Below, one piece after another: positions 28,167-37,671 of a DNA stretch of 64,000 bases. Under the pieces are notes generated by a model. It saw only the letters and a program-made list of their open reading frames with translations. It searched no databases and was not told the origin of the DNA. The translations under genes and the position numbers were made by a program. Numbering within the stretch: the first letter of the stretch is position 1; every line of letters begins with the position of its first letter. Location of the stretch: the NCBI RefSeq assembly GCF_004216695.1, contig NZ_SGXC01000001.1, forward strand, positions 806,001-870,000. The letters are read 5' to 3'. The DNA comes from Pigmentiphaga kullae (GTDB taxonomy: Bacteria; Pseudomonadota; Gammaproteobacteria; Burkholderiales; Burkholderiaceae_B).

Positions 28167-28345
28167 GGCGCGCGCTCCACCACCAGCCCGCGCTTGACCA
28201 CCTTATCGACGACCGGGGGATCGTCATGCGCGACCGCCAGCACGATGGTCACGATGCAGCCCAGCATCGCCACGGCCGGCCCCGCCATCAACAGCCAGGG
28301 CCAGGGTTCCTTCCACCAGGGTCCGGCATCTTTCTGTTCCTGCAT
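28163..28345 (-). CDS. fixH: Short FixH/CcoH-like protein
   Basis: This 60-residue membrane protein matches the N-terminal part of FixH: WKEPWPWLLMAGPA, one transmembrane helix (about residues 17-40), then DPPVVDKVVKRGLVVER, which mirrors the DDYYKRGL block of FixH. The periplasmic beta domain of about 90 residues found in full-length FixH is missing. ATG 28345 has GAGGTG four bases upstream; an ATG at 28366 is possible. It lies just after ccoG. FixH helps mature the cbb3 oxidase; here only the helix and linker are kept. Confidence 0.75.
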   Translation of the reverse strand: MQEQKDAGPWWKEPWPWLLMAGPAVAMLGCIVTIVLAVAHDDPPVVDKVVKRGLVVERAP

Positions 28346-28366
28346 CCCGCACCTCGCTTTGTCCAT

Positions 28367-29800
28367 TCAAGGAACGATGAAACTCGACGTCTCGCGCAGC
28401 CCGTCCGCATCGCGGCCGTCGCGCACGATGAACTCGATCCGGTGCGTGCCCGATCGCGCCCCGTCCACGGGCAGCGACACCCGCACCGGCCACAGGCGGT
28501 TCGAGGCCGGCGCCAGTTCAATGTCGGTGCCGCCGTCGGCCCCCTGCACGCGCAGTTGCGGCAGGCCCTGCACGTCCAGCCGCACGCGCATGGCGCGCTC
28601 GGTCGCGTTCATGAGCTGCAGCTGGTAGACGTTCTCGATCATGCCGCCCTCGACCTCGCGCGCCAGCACCGAACGGTCGCGTATCACGTCCACGCGCAGC
28701 GGCTGCCGCGCCGCCAGGAGGCCGACGAACACCGCCGCCAGCGCCAGCCAGATCGCGCCGTACACCAGCACGCGCGGGCGCAGCACGCGGCGCCGCGCCT
28801 GTTTGGCATCCAGCCGCAGCTCGATGGCGCGTTCGGACGCATAGCGGATCAGGCCGCGCGGATACTGCATCTTGTCCATGACCTGGTCGCAGGCGTCGAT
28901 GCAGGCGCCGCAGCCTATGCACTCGTATTGCAGGCCATCGCGGATGTCGATGCCGGTTGGGCACACCTGCACGCAGATGCTGCAATTGACGCAATCGCCC
29001 AGGCCCGCCTCGCGTGGATCTATCCTGCGCGACCGGCTGCCCCGCGGGTCGCCCCGCACCGAGTCGTAGGTGACCACGTAGGTGTCGGAGTCCACCATCA
29101 CGCTCTGGAACCGCGCGTAGGGGCACATGTATTTGCAGACCTGTTCTCGCATGAAGCCTGCGTTGCCCCAGGTGGCGAAGCTGTAGAACACCAGCCAGAA
29201 CCATTGCCAGGGGCCCAGCGCACCCTGCCACGCCAGGCCCGCCAGCTCGCGGATGGGGCTGAAATAGCCGATGAAGGTGAACCCGGTCCAGGTCGCCACC
29301 GCCAGCCACAACGCGTGCTTGGCGCCCTTGCGCCCGAGCTTGCGCCAGGACCACGGCGCCGCGTCCAGCCGGATGCGCGCGAACCGGTCGCCTTCGGTCA
29401 GGCGCTCGATCCACATGAAGATCTCGGTGTAGACCGTCTGCGGGCACGCATAGCCGCAGAACAGCCGGCCCGCCACCGCGGTGAACAGGAACAGCGCCAG
29501 CGCGCTCAGGATCAGCAGCAGCGTCAGGTAGATGATGTCCTGCGGCCACAGCACCATCCCGAACAGGTAGAACTTGCGCGCGCCCAGGTCGAACAGCACG
29601 GCCTGCCTGCCGTTCCAGGTCAGCCACGGCAGGCCGTAGAACACCGCCTGCGTCAGGAACACCAGCGCCACGCGCCAGTGCGCGAAGACGCCGCTGACCG
29701 AACGCGGATAGATCTTGCGCCGGACCTCGTACAGCGCCTGCTCCGAACCTTCCTCGTCGCCGCCGGCGGCCGGGCAGGCGCGCTCGCGCGGGGAACTCAT
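28367..29800 (-). CDS. ccoG: CcoG/RdxA cytochrome c oxidase accessory protein
   Basis: This 477-residue protein has five or so transmembrane helices, the motif CGYACPQTVYTEIF at residue 115-128, a second Cys pair CKYMCPYARF near 222-231, and two ferredoxin-type clusters CVNCSICVQVCP (270-281) and CIGCGACIDACD (294-305). The C-terminal region is an Ig-like periplasmic domain. CcoG reduces copper(II) for delivery to the cbb3 oxidase. The start overlaps the ccoP stop (ATGA). Confidence 0.95.
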   Translation of the reverse strand: MSSPRERACPAAGGDEEGSEQALYEVRRKIYPRSVSGVFAHWRVALVFLTQAVFYGLPWLTWNGRQAVLFDLGARKFYLFGMVLWPQDIIYLTLLLILSALALFLFTAVAGRLFCGYACPQTVYTEIFMWIERLTEGDRFARIRLDAAPWSWRKLGRKGAKHALWLAVATWTGFTFIGYFSPIRELAGLAWQGALGPWQWFWLVFYSFATWGNAGFMREQVCKYMCPYARFQSVMVDSDTYVVTYDSVRGDPRGSRSRRIDPREAGLGDCVNCSICVQVCPTGIDIRDGLQYECIGCGACIDACDQVMDKMQYPRGLIRYASERAIELRLDAKQARRRVLRPRVLVYGAIWLALAAVFVGLLAARQPLRVDVIRDRSVLAREVEGGMIENVYQLQLMNATERAMRVRLDVQGLPQLRVQGADGGTDIELAPASNRLWPVRVSLPVDGARSGTHRIEFIVRDGRDADGLRETSSFIVP

Positions 29801-30726
29801 TTCGCCTCTTCGGCGGGCCGAGTCAGGCCCCAGACGTAGGCGGTCAGCAAGCGGATCTGCTGCGGCGTGAACACGTCCTCGTGTGCCGGCATCTGGTTGT
29901 TGCGGCCCTTGGTGATGGTCTCGGCGATGACGGCGGCCGAGCTGCCGTACAGCCAGACCTTGTCGGTCAGGTTGGGCGCGCCCAGCAGCGGGTTGCCCTT
30001 GCCCTCGACGCCGTGGCAGGCCGCGCAGTTCGCGCGGAAATCGGCCCGGCCGCGAGCGGCCTTGATGGGGTCGGCGGCCAGGCCCGACAGCGAGCGCACG
30101 TACTGGGTCACGTCGCCCACCGCGCGCGAGTCCAGTTGTTCGCCGAACGGGGGCATGATGCCGTGCCGCCCCTTCGCGATGGATTCGCGGATGATGTCGG
30201 GCGAAGAACCGTACAGCCAGTCGCCGTCGGCCAGATTGGGAAAGCCCTTGCTGCCGCGCGCATCCGACCCATGGCACTGCGCGCAGTTGTTCAGGAACAG
30301 CCGCTGCCCGATCTCCCGCGCCTGGGCATCGTCGGCGATGGCCGGGATCTCCATGTCCTCGAAGCGCGCGTACAACGGCTGGACCTGCTCGCGCAACTGG
30401 TCCTGCTGCGCGGCCAGCGCGCCCGTGCTGGACCAGCCCAGCCAGCCCTGGACCTTGCCCAGGCCGGGATACAGGACCAGGTAGCCCAGCGCGAAGACAC
30501 AGGACAGCAGGTACATCCACATCCACCAGCGCGGCAGCGGATTGTTCAGCTCGCGCAGATCGCCGTCCCAGACGTGGCCGGTATCGTCGACCTGGCCGCC
30601 TGGGGCGGCCTTGGAGGATTTCAGGAAGGCCCGCTGCGAGAACAGCAGCCAGACGCACCAGACGATGCCCGCCAGCGCGATCGCGCCGATGTAATAGCCC
30701 CAGAAGTCGGTAGTGAAATCGCTCAT
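29797..30726 (-). CDS. ccoP: cbb3 oxidase di-heme subunit CcoP
   Basis: This 309-residue subunit has two transmembrane helices (about residues 10-32 and 65-85) and two heme c sites, CAQCHG near residue 145 and CAACHG near 232. It relays electrons from soluble cytochrome c to CcoO/CcoN. The start overlaps ccoQ (ATGA) and the stop overlaps ccoG. Confidence 0.96.
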   Translation of the reverse strand: MSDFTTDFWGYYIGAIALAGIVWCVWLLFSQRAFLKSSKAAPGGQVDDTGHVWDGDLRELNNPLPRWWMWMYLLSCVFALGYLVLYPGLGKVQGWLGWSSTGALAAQQDQLREQVQPLYARFEDMEIPAIADDAQAREIGQRLFLNNCAQCHGSDARGSKGFPNLADGDWLYGSSPDIIRESIAKGRHGIMPPFGEQLDSRAVGDVTQYVRSLSGLAADPIKAARGRADFRANCAACHGVEGKGNPLLGAPNLTDKVWLYGSSAAVIAETITKGRNNQMPAHEDVFTPQQIRLLTAYVWGLTRPAEEAK

Positions 30727-30905
30727 TGCCCGGCATCCTTGCCTTGCGCCGCGACGGCGCTTTCGTCGGGGAGCGCGAACGGCAGCATGGCCGATTCGCG
30801 GTTGGCCTCGACGCGGGCGCGCGACCACGCCCACGCCACGATGGCCAGGAAGGTCGACAGCGCCAGCGCCGTCGCGATCGATGTCATCCAAGCGATCATG
30901 TCCAT
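30723..30905 (-). CDS. ccoQ: cbb3 oxidase subunit CcoQ
   Basis: This is a 60-residue protein with one transmembrane helix (about residues 5-27) and a polar tail, between ccoO and ccoP as in other cbb3 operons. ATG 30905 shares one base with the ccoO stop (TGATG); a GTG at 30908 is possible. CcoQ stabilises the CcoP interaction with the core complex. Confidence 0.88.
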   Translation of the reverse strand: MDMIAWMTSIATALALSTFLAIVAWAWSRARVEANRESAMLPFALPDESAVAAQGKDAGQ

Positions 30906-31540
30906 CACCGCCCCTGCTTCTTCATCGCCAGTCCCAGGCCCTGGAGGTAGGCCACCAGGGCATCCTCTTCGGTCTTGCCGGCCAGCTCACCGGCCGCCGC
31001 CGCGATCTGTTCGTCGGTATAGGGCACGCCCAGCGTGCGCAGCGCGCGCATGCCCGCCTGGACCTGGTCGCTCGCGACCGGCGTCTGGCGCAGCCATGGA
31101 TAGGCCGGCATGTTGGACTCGGGCACGACGTCGCGCGGATTGTTCAGGTGGACGCGGTGCCAGTCGTCGCTGTAGCGGCCGCCCACGCGCGCCAGGTCGG
31201 GCCCGGTGCGCTTGGAGCCCCAGAGGAAGGGCCGGTCGTACACGCCTTCGCCCGCCTCGGAGTAATGGCCGTAGCGCTGCACCTCGGCCGCCAGCGTGCG
31301 GACCTGCTGCGAATGGCAGCCCACGCAGCCTTCGCGGATGTAGACGTCCCGGCCGGCCAGGCGCAGGGCGGTATAGGGCTCCACGCCCTGGACGGGGGTA
31401 GTGGTGGAGTGCTGGAAGAACAGGGGCACGATCTGCACCAGTCCCGCGATGCTGACCACCGCGATGGTGGCCAGGATCAGCCAGCCCACGTTCTTTTCCA
31501 GCGTCTCGTGGCTGAAGAAGGAAGCGCGCTTCGATTTCAT
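30905..31540 (-). CDS. ccoO: cbb3 oxidase mono-heme subunit CcoO
   Basis: This 211-residue protein has one N-terminal transmembrane helix (about residues 19-42) and a heme c site [10 protein letters not shown] near residue 72. The motif [18 protein letters not shown] provides the axial methionine. It lies 13 bp downstream of ccoN. Confidence 0.96.
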   Translation of the reverse strand: MKSKRASFFSHETLEKNVGWLILATIAVVSIAGLVQIVPLFFQHSTTTPVQGVEPYTALRLAGRDVYIREGCVGCHSQQVRTLAAEVQRYGHYSEAGEGVYDRPFLWGSKRTGPDLARVGGRYSDDWHRVHLNNPRDVVPESNMPAYPWLRQTPVASDQVQAGMRALRTLGVPYTDEQIAAAAGELAGKTEEDALVAYLQGLGLAMKKQGR

Positions 31541-31553
31541 GGCGATGCGCTCC

Positions 31554-33023
31554 TCAGGCCAGCCGCGGCTGGGCCGCCGCGGACACCGGGACCGGCGCCG
31601 GCACCGGCGCGTCGAACGGCCGCCGGCCGCGCGCCGTCATGACGAAGTTCCACGCCATCAGCAGCATGCCGCCCAGGAAGCACACCCCGCCCAGCAGGCG
31701 CACGAGGTAGAACGGATACGTGGCCTTGACCGATTCGACGAAGGTGTAGGTCAGGGTGCCGTCGGGTTCCACGGCGCGCCACATCAGGCCCTGCATGACG
31801 CCGGCGATCCACATCGCGGCGATATAGAGCACCACGCCCAGCGTGGCGATCCAGAAATGGAGTTCTATCATCCTGGTGCTGTACATCTGCTTCTGCCCGA
31901 ACAGACGCGGGAACAGGTAATAAAGCGAGCCGATCGTGATCATCGCGACCCAGCCCAGCGCGCCGGAATGCACGTGGCCGATGGTCCAGTCCGTGTAGTG
32001 CGACAGCGAGTTGACGGTCTTGATGGACATCATCGAGCCCTCGAACGTGGACATGCCGTAGAACGACAGCGCCACCACGAGGAACTTCAGGATGGGATCG
32101 GTGCGCAGCTTGTGCCAGGCGCCCGACAAGGTCATGATGCCGTTCAGCATGCCGCCCCACGACGGCGCCAGCAGGATCAGCGAGAACACCATGCCCAGCG
32201 ATTGCGCCCAGTCGGGCAGCGACGTGTATTGCAGGTGGTGCGGGCCGGCCCACATATAGGTGAAGCTCAGCGCCCAGAAGTGGACGATGGAAAGCCGGTA
32301 CGAATAAATGGGCCGCTCGGCCTGCTTGGGCACGAAGTAGTACATCATGCCCAGGAAGCTGGTGGTCAGGAAGAAGCCCACGGCATTGTGCCCGTACCAC
32401 CACTGCACCATCGCGTCCTGCACGCCGGCGTAGGCCGAGTACGACTTCCACATCGTGGCCGGCCATTCCAGGTTGTTGACGATGTGCAGCAGCGCGATCG
32501 TCAATATGTAGGCGCCGAAGAACCAGTTCGCCACGTAAATGTGGCGGGTGCGGCGGCGGACGATGGTGCCGAAGAACACGACGGCGTAGGCCACCCATAC
32601 CAGCGTGATCAGGATGTCGATGGGCCACTCGAGCTCGGCGTATTCCTTGCTGCTGGTGTAGCCCATCGGCAGCGTGATCGCCGCCGCGACGATGACGGCC
32701 TGCCAGCCCCAGAAGGTGAAGGCCGCCAGCGGCGCCGAGAACAGCCGCGCCTGACAGGTACGCTGCACCACGTAGTACGAGGTGGCGAACAACGCGCTGC
32801 CGCCGAACGCGAAGATGACCGCGTTGGTGTGCAGCGGCCGCAGGCGCCCGTAGGTCAGCCACGGCACGTCGAAGTTCAGCGCCGGCCAGATCAATTGCGC
32901 GGCGAGCAGCACGCCCACTGCCATGCCCACGATCCCCCACACGACCGTCATGACGGCGAATTGGCGGACGATCTTGTAGTTGAATGTTTCGCCTGAAAGC
33001 GCGCCGCTAGCGCTGTCGCCCAT
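31554..33023 (-). CDS. ccoN: cbb3 oxidase catalytic subunit CcoN
   Basis: This 489-residue heme-copper oxidase subunit I of the C family has 12 helices. The low-spin heme ligand lies in [14 protein letters not shown], copper-B and active-site histidines in [12 protein letters not shown] and AGPHHLQYT, and the heme ligands of helix X in [17 protein letters not shown] 33023 has AGGGG eight bases upstream. It is controlled by the FNR box at 33085-33098 with a predicted start at about 33050. The enzyme is the high-affinity terminal oxidase for micro-oxic growth. Confidence 0.97.
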   Translation of the reverse strand: MGDSASGALSGETFNYKIVRQFAVMTVVWGIVGMAVGVLLAAQLIWPALNFDVPWLTYGRLRPLHTNAVIFAFGGSALFATSYYVVQRTCQARLFSAPLAAFTFWGWQAVIVAAAITLPMGYTSSKEYAELEWPIDILITLVWVAYAVVFFGTIVRRRTRHIYVANWFFGAYILTIALLHIVNNLEWPATMWKSYSAYAGVQDAMVQWWYGHNAVGFFLTTSFLGMMYYFVPKQAERPIYSYRLSIVHFWALSFTYMWAGPHHLQYTSLPDWAQSLGMVFSLILLAPSWGGMLNGIMTLSGAWHKLRTDPILKFLVVALSFYGMSTFEGSMMSIKTVNSLSHYTDWTIGHVHSGALGWVAMITIGSLYYLFPRLFGQKQMYSTRMIELHFWIATLGVVLYIAAMWIAGVMQGLMWRAVEPDGTLTYTFVESVKATYPFYLVRLLGGVCFLGGMLLMAWNFVMTARGRRPFDAPVPAPVPVSAAAQPRLA

Positions 33024-33056
33024 GGCTGGTTCCCCTGATTCTGAATTCCCGCGCCT

Positions 33057-33098
33057 ATCATGCGCATGTACAGGGAAACCCGCCTTGATGCAGATCAA
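33057..33098 (-). promoter_or_regulatory. Class II FNR-dependent promoter of ccoNOQP
   Basis: TTGATgcagATCAA (33085-33098) is a perfect FNR/ANR box. On the minus strand a -10 element CATGAT (33062-33057, 4 of 6) starts exactly 29.5 bp from the box centre, which places the box at -41.5 relative to a start near 33050. This is the standard geometry of an FNR-activated class II promoter. The box overlaps the last codons of ccoS. Confidence 0.85.
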
Positions 33099-33289
33099 GC
33101 CTCGCGAGAGGAGCGCGCGGACGGCGGCGTTTCATCCACACCGGACGGCGTATCGTCGTCCATCAGGATGGCGTAGTCGGCGCCTTCCATGTCTTCGAAC
33201 TGGCCGTCCTGCACCGCCCACCACAGCACGACGACCACGGCCAGTACCAGCATCAGGCTGAGCGGAACCAGCAGATAGAGCGTTTCCAT
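33095..33289 (-). CDS. ccoS: CcoS cbb3 oxidase maturation protein
   Basis: This 64-residue protein has one transmembrane helix (about residues 4-24) followed by the family's conserved [13 protein letters not shown] and an acidic stretch. CcoS is needed for cofactor insertion into cbb3 oxidase. ATG 33289 shares a base with the ccoI stop (TGATG); an upstream ATG at 33307 lies inside ccoI and is less likely. Confidence 0.92.
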   Translation of the reverse strand: METLYLLVPLSLMLVLAVVVVLWWAVQDGQFEDMEGADYAILMDDDTPSGVDETPPSARSSREA

Positions 33290-35787
33290 CAGCGTCGCAG
33301 CCTCCATGCGTTACCCACCACCAGCAGCGACGACAACGACATGCCCAGCGCCGCCATCCACGCGGTGATCCAGCCCGACGCGGCCAGCGGGATGAAAGAC
33401 AGGTTGTAGGCCAGGGCCCAGCCCAGGTTCTGGCGCATCACGCGACGCGCGCGGCGCGCGGTGCGCAAGGCGTGCGCCACGCCCAGGATGCCGTGGCCGT
33501 TCAGGATCACGTCGGCGCTGGCGCGGGCCAGCGGGGTGCCGGCCGCGACGGCCATGGACACCTGGGCCAGGCCGAGCTGCGGCGCATCGTTGATGCCGTC
33601 GCCCACCGCCAGCACCACCGCGCCACCGGCCTGCAGGCGCGCAACATAGTCCTTCTTGCCCTCGGGGCTGACGCCGCCCGCGTGGCTGCCGATGCCGAAC
33701 TCGGTGGCCCAGGCTGCGACCGTGCGCGCATCGTCCCCCGACACCAGATGCACGCGTTTGCCCATGGCTTGCAGCGCCCTCACCATCTCGTGGCTGCCCT
33801 CGCGCGGCGCATCCCGCAGCACGAAGCGCGCGAGCGGCCCGGCATCGCCGGCCAGCCACACCTGCGTGGCGATGGCGCCGGGCGCCACGTCCCGGCCATC
33901 GGCCACCGGCGGCAACGGCGACGTGTCGCGCACACCCGCCGCGAAACATTGGCTGCCCAGGCGTATCGCAACCCCGCCGAAGCTGGCTTGCACGCCCTGC
34001 CCCGGCAGGTGGCTGGCGTCCTGGACGTCCGGCGTGGGCAGGCCCGCCTCGCACGCCGCCGCGATCAGCGCCAGGCCCGCCGGGTGCGTGCTGCCTTCCT
34101 CCATGGCCGCCGCCAGCGCCAGGCACTGTCCCGCGCCCAACGCGCCGAATATCTCCACGCTGGCCACCGTGAACCGGCCCTGGGTCAGCGTCCCGGTCTT
34201 GTCCAGCACCACGTCGGTGACCTGCGCCAGCGTTTCCAGCGCATGTCCCTTCACCACCAGCACGCCCTTGCGGGCCAGGGCCGCCGTGGCGGCCGCCAGC
34301 GCGGCCGGCGTCGCCAACGACAGCGCGCAGGGGCAGCTGACCACCAGCACCGCGATCATGACGGGCAGCGCACGCGAGGGATCGATCCACCACCAGACCG
34401 CGCCGGTGGCCAGCGCCAGCGCGATCAGGGCCAGCACGAACGCCACCGCGATGCGATCGGCCAGCACCGCGATGCGCGGCTTTTCCTCCAGCGCCCGGTC
34501 CAGGGCCTGGATGATCCGCGCCAGCCGGGTCTCGCCGCCGACCTGCTCGACCCGCATCCATACCGGACTGCCGTTGTTGTGGCTGCCGGCGACCAGCCCA
34601 TCGCCCACGGCCTTGGCGATGGGCCGGCTTTCCCCGGTCAGCATGGCTTCGTCGACCTGCGTGGCGCCTTCGAGTACCCGGCCGTCGGCCGGCACGGCCT
34701 CGCCCGGGCCGATGCGCAGCACGTCGCCCGGACGCACCTGTTGCAAAGCGATGACGTCGGCCTCGCGGCTGGCCGGATAGTCCCGCAGCCGCGCGCAGGT
34801 GGCGGGCAGTTGGGCCGCCAGCGCGCGGCCGCCGTCCTGCGCCTCGTGGCGCACCACCAGTTCCAGATAGCGCGCCGCCAGCAGCAGGGCCACGAACATG
34901 GTGACCGAATCGAAATAGACCTCGCCCCGGTTGGCCACCGTGGCGGCCACGCTGGCGCCGAAGGCTGCCAGGATGCCGATCACCACCGGCAGGTCCATGC
35001 CCGGGCGGCCATGGCGCAGCCCGCGCCAGGCGCCCCGCATCAGCGGCCACGCGCTGTACGCCACCACCGGCAGGGTCAGCGCCAGGCTGGCCCAGCGCAG
35101 CAACTGCCACTGGTCGGGCGCGATCGAGGCTTCATGCCGGTACAGCGGCCACGCATACATCATGACCTGCATCATGCACAGCAGCGCCACCGCCATGCGC
35201 AGCAGCAGGCCGCGCTTCTCGCGGCGCAGGCCGTCGTTCGCGGCGCCCGGCTGGAAGGGCACGGCGCGGTAGCCGATGGCGGCGAACGCGTCCAGGACGC
35301 GGCCCAGCCCGGTCTGCGCCGTCTTCCAGCGCACCCGCGCCCGGCCGGTGGCATGGTTGACGTGCGCCGCCACCACCCCGGGCTGACGCTCCAGGTGCTG
35401 CTCGCACAGCCAGACACAGGCGGCGCAGCGCAACTCGCCTATCGTCAGCCAGGCCTCGGCCGTGCCGGCGTCCACGGCGCGCACGTAAAGCGATTCGATG
35501 TCGGCCTGCCCGAACGCCGCGCGCAGGTCCGCCTGCCCGTCGGCATCGTCCAGCGGACGGCCCAGGCCGTTGCGGAAGCGGTAGAAGCTCTCCAGGCCCG
35601 CGTCGTGGATGGTCTGGGCGACCGCCAGGCAGCCGGCGCAGCAGAACCAGTGCAGGTCCCCCGCGACCGACGCGCGCAGGCCGCCGCCCGCGGGCTGGCC
35701 ACAGTGATAACAGTCCGCGGACGGGGCGCTGGCGGCCGGCGCGTCCAGGGTGGCGCAAGGCAGCGAGGTCGTGTTCACGCCACGCAT
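33289..35787 (-). CDS. ccoI: CcoI/FixI copper-type P1B ATPase
   Basis: Read from the ATG at 35787 the product is 832 residues: N-terminal Cys region CYHCGQ...CCAGC (about 26-52), a metal-binding domain with CAACVW near 120, eight transmembrane helices, the ion-path motif CPC near 486, the phosphorylation site DKTGTLT near 526 and the hinge GDGINDAP near 729. It exports or delivers copper for CuB of the oxidase. The ATG lies within the predicted -10 element of the FNR promoter, so the real start is probably the GTG at 35778 (829 residues), on an almost leaderless mRNA. Confidence 0.94.
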   Translation of the reverse strand: MRGVNTTSLPCATLDAPAASAPSADCYHCGQPAGGGLRASVAGDLHWFCCAGCLAVAQTIHDAGLESFYRFRNGLGRPLDDADGQADLRAAFGQADIESLYVRAVDAGTAEAWLTIGELRCAACVWLCEQHLERQPGVVAAHVNHATGRARVRWKTAQTGLGRVLDAFAAIGYRAVPFQPGAANDGLRREKRGLLLRMAVALLCMMQVMMYAWPLYRHEASIAPDQWQLLRWASLALTLPVVAYSAWPLMRGAWRGLRHGRPGMDLPVVIGILAAFGASVAATVANRGEVYFDSVTMFVALLLAARYLELVVRHEAQDGGRALAAQLPATCARLRDYPASREADVIALQQVRPGDVLRIGPGEAVPADGRVLEGATQVDEAMLTGESRPIAKAVGDGLVAGSHNNGSPVWMRVEQVGGETRLARIIQALDRALEEKPRIAVLADRIAVAFVLALIALALATGAVWWWIDPSRALPVMIAVLVVSCPCALSLATPAALAAATAALARKGVLVVKGHALETLAQVTDVVLDKTGTLTQGRFTVASVEIFGALGAGQCLALAAAMEEGSTHPAGLALIAAACEAGLPTPDVQDASHLPGQGVQASFGGVAIRLGSQCFAAGVRDTSPLPPVADGRDVAPGAIATQVWLAGDAGPLARFVLRDAPREGSHEMVRALQAMGKRVHLVSGDDARTVAAWATEFGIGSHAGGVSPEGKKDYVARLQAGGAVVLAVGDGINDAPQLGLAQVSMAVAAGTPLARASADVILNGHGILGVAHALRTARRARRVMRQNLGWALAYNLSFIPLAASGWITAWMAALGMSLSSLLVVGNAWRLRR

Positions 35788-35827
35788 TCTGGCGGCAAGG
35801 CCGGCTGCGCGCGTTGATCCAGGTCAA
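35786..35827 (-). promoter_or_regulatory. Class II FNR-dependent promoter of ccoI-ccoS
   Basis: TTGATccagGTCAA (35814-35827) is a good FNR box. On the minus strand the hexamer CAGAAT (35791-35786, 4 of 6 to the -10 consensus) begins 29.5 bp from the box centre, giving FNR at -41.5 and a start at about 35779, one base before a GTG codon in the ccoI frame. Confidence 0.75.
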
Positions 35828-35837
35828 GCCGAAGGGT

Positions 35838-36095
35838 TCAGGCGGGCCGCGTCAGGTCTTCCAGGCGACCCAGCCAGCGCATGGCATGCTCCCGGCCGTC
35901 CCCGCACATGTCGGGTGCGGGCATCAGCGAGGCGCAGACGGCGGGGCGCTCGGGCCGGCCGAACAGCTTGCAGCGCTCGTCTTCGTCCAGCTGGATGCAG
36001 CGCATGCCGGCCGGCTTGCCGCCGGGCATGCCCGGTATCGGCGTGGAGATGGACGGTGCCGTGCAACAGGCGCCGCAGCCGGGACGGCACTCCAT
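35838..36095 (-). CDS. YkgJ-family cysteine cluster protein
   Basis: This 85-residue protein has the spaced cysteines of the YkgJ family ([11 protein letters not shown] at the N terminus, then single Cys near residues 33, 42, 54 and 64), probably binding a zinc ion or iron-sulfur cluster. Function is not known. It follows the lipoprotein gene by four bases on the same strand and ends just before the FNR promoter of ccoI, of which it is independent. Confidence 0.82.
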   Translation of the reverse strand: MECRPGCGACCTAPSISTPIPGMPGGKPAGMRCIQLDEDERCKLFGRPERPAVCASLMPAPDMCGDGREHAMRWLGRLEDLTRPA

Positions 36096-36099
36096 GCAG

Positions 36100-36651
36100 T
36101 CAGTCCGCCCGGACCGACTGCACGAAGGTCTGCGCCGAATCGCGGTCCAGCTCGTCTTCCCGGCCCAGGGCCACGACCTCGATCAACTGGTTCCCCAGCA
36201 GGTAGACCCGGCCCAGCAGCCAGGACGGCGTGTTCGCCACGACGCCATGCACCTCCAGTTCCACCGCCCGGCCGAGTTTGCGCGTGTCGGCGGGCGCCTG
36301 CCGCAGCGTGATGTCCTTGCGGTAGGTCAGCGTGCCGCGCAGGTTGGCCAGTAGCACCTGCTCGAAGGCGTCGGCGACCTTGGCCAGTTCGGCCGGATCG
36401 GTCAGGATGGACTCCGGCAGCGTCACCCGACCAACCGCGAAGATGGAGGTGTCCACCGGCGCGATGTCGAACGCCAGCGGCAAGGTATGGCCGGCGATGT
36501 CCACGTCGCGCTGGTCGGGCTTGGGACGGGCGGGGAAGGTGACGCGGATCGCCCCGTCGGCCGCCGGCATCTCGCGCCAGTTGTACTTGGGCGAACAGGC
36601 GGCCAACATGGCCAGGAGCAGGACGAGGCAGGCGCGGATCGGAGAAGACAT
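36100..36651 (-). CDS. Putative lipoprotein of unknown function
   Basis: This 183-residue product has a lipoprotein signal: a hydrophobic stretch followed by the lipobox LAAC, with the lipid-modified cysteine at about residue 19. The mature part has no domain I recognise. ATG 36651 has CTGGA six bases upstream; ATG 36657 is also possible. It overlaps nothing and is followed by the YkgJ gene, with which it probably forms a two-gene unit. It is divergent from the alpha/beta hydrolase. Confidence 0.8.
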   Translation of the reverse strand: MSSPIRACLVLLLAMLAACSPKYNWREMPAADGAIRVTFPARPKPDQRDVDIAGHTLPLAFDIAPVDTSIFAVGRVTLPESILTDPAELAKVADAFEQVLLANLRGTLTYRKDITLRQAPADTRKLGRAVELEVHGVVANTPSWLLGRVYLLGNQLIEVVALGREDELDRDSAQTFVQSVRAD

Positions 36652-36817
36652 AGGCATTCCAGCGGCAGTGTGCGGCATCGCCGCCCACCCGTCCGCGACA
36701 AAACGGTACAAGCTGTTACACGAGCCGGCCGGCCCGCTGGAAGCGGCTGAGCGACAATCCGCCTTTGAAACCCCATATACACAATAGATACGGGACAACG
36801 AATTGTCGCTGATTTCC

Positions 36818-37645
36818 ATGACGACCGCTCCGGACGGCACGCAGCTCGCGGCGTACCGCTGGGACGTGCCGCCCCGCCCGCAAGGCTACCGGCCGGCTTA
36901 CCTGCTGCACGGCCTGGGCGAACACGCCGGCCGCTACGAGGGGCTGGTGCGCTGGTTCGCCGCCCGCGGCTGGTCGCTGGCGGCGCACGACCACCGGGGC
37001 CACGGTCGTTCCGGCGGCAAGCGGGGCGCCCTGCGCGCCAGCGACGACCTGGTGGTGGATGCCGAACACCGGCTGGCCGAATACGCGCGCGAAACAGGCG
37101 CGCCGCCGCTGCTGATCGGCCACAGCCTGGGCGGCCTGGTAGCCGCGCGCGTGGCGCTGCGCGGCAACGTGCCGCTGGCCGGCCTGGTGCTGTCCTCGCC
37201 GGCCTTCAGCGTGGAACTGTCCGCCCGCCAGCGCTGGATGCTGGACATGCTGGGCGGCGTCGCCCCCGACCTGCGGGTGGGAACCGGCCTGAAGATCTCC
37301 CGGCTGTCGCACGAGCAGGCCGTGATCGACGCCTATGCCAACGATCCGCTGGTGCACGACCGGATCAGCGCGCGGCTGATGCGCTTCATCGCCGATGCCG
37401 GCGCGCAGTCGATCGCCGAGGCCTCCACCCTGAAACCGCGCACGCTGCTGATGGTGGCCGGAGACGATGCCATCGTCTCGCCCTCGGGCAGCCGGCGCTT
37501 CGCCGATTCGGGCGCGCCCGGCAAGCTGGCGCTGCGCTGGTACCACCAGGCCTACCACGAGGTCCTGAACGAATCTCAGGCGCTGGCCGCCCCGGTCTAT
37601 GCCGACATGGAGACCTGGCTGGCCACGCTGGCCGACCCGGTTTGA
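36818..37645 (+). CDS. Alpha/beta hydrolase, monoacylglycerol-lipase-like
   Basis: This 275-residue serine hydrolase has the oxyanion region LLHGLGEHAGRYE near residue 30, HDHRGHGRSGG near 63, the nucleophile elbow GHSLGG near 106, an acid in AGDDAIVSPSG and the final histidine in YHEVLNE. This motif set is that of the lysophospholipase/monoacylglycerol-lipase group. The ATG at 36818 is chosen; a TTG at 36803 would add five residues. Neighbours do not suggest a pathway. Confidence 0.85.
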   Translation: MTTAPDGTQLAAYRWDVPPRPQGYRPAYLLHGLGEHAGRYEGLVRWFAARGWSLAAHDHRGHGRSGGKRGALRASDDLVVDAEHRLAEYARETGAPPLLIGHSLGGLVAARVALRGNVPLAGLVLSSPAFSVELSARQRWMLDMLGGVAPDLRVGTGLKISRLSHEQAVIDAYANDPLVHDRISARLMRFIADAGAQSIAEASTLKPRTLLMVAGDDAIVSPSGSRRFADSGAPGKLALRWYHQAYHEVLNESQALAAPVYADMETWLATLADPV

Positions 37646-37671
37646 ACCGGCCGGCCAGAATGGGCTATCCT
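37642..37671 (+). promoter_or_regulatory. Putative promoter upstream of rnk
   Basis: TTGAAC (37642-37647) and TATCCT (37666-37671) are 18 bp apart, giving a start near 37678. That base is the A of an ATG opening a 43-codon ORF (37678-37809) rich in Arg and Ser, so the ORF could be a leaderless leader peptide or chance. The leader before rnk would be about 240 bases. The region also has a small inverted repeat GGGCTA-TCC-TAGCCC (37662-37676) overlapping the -10. Confidence 0.35.
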
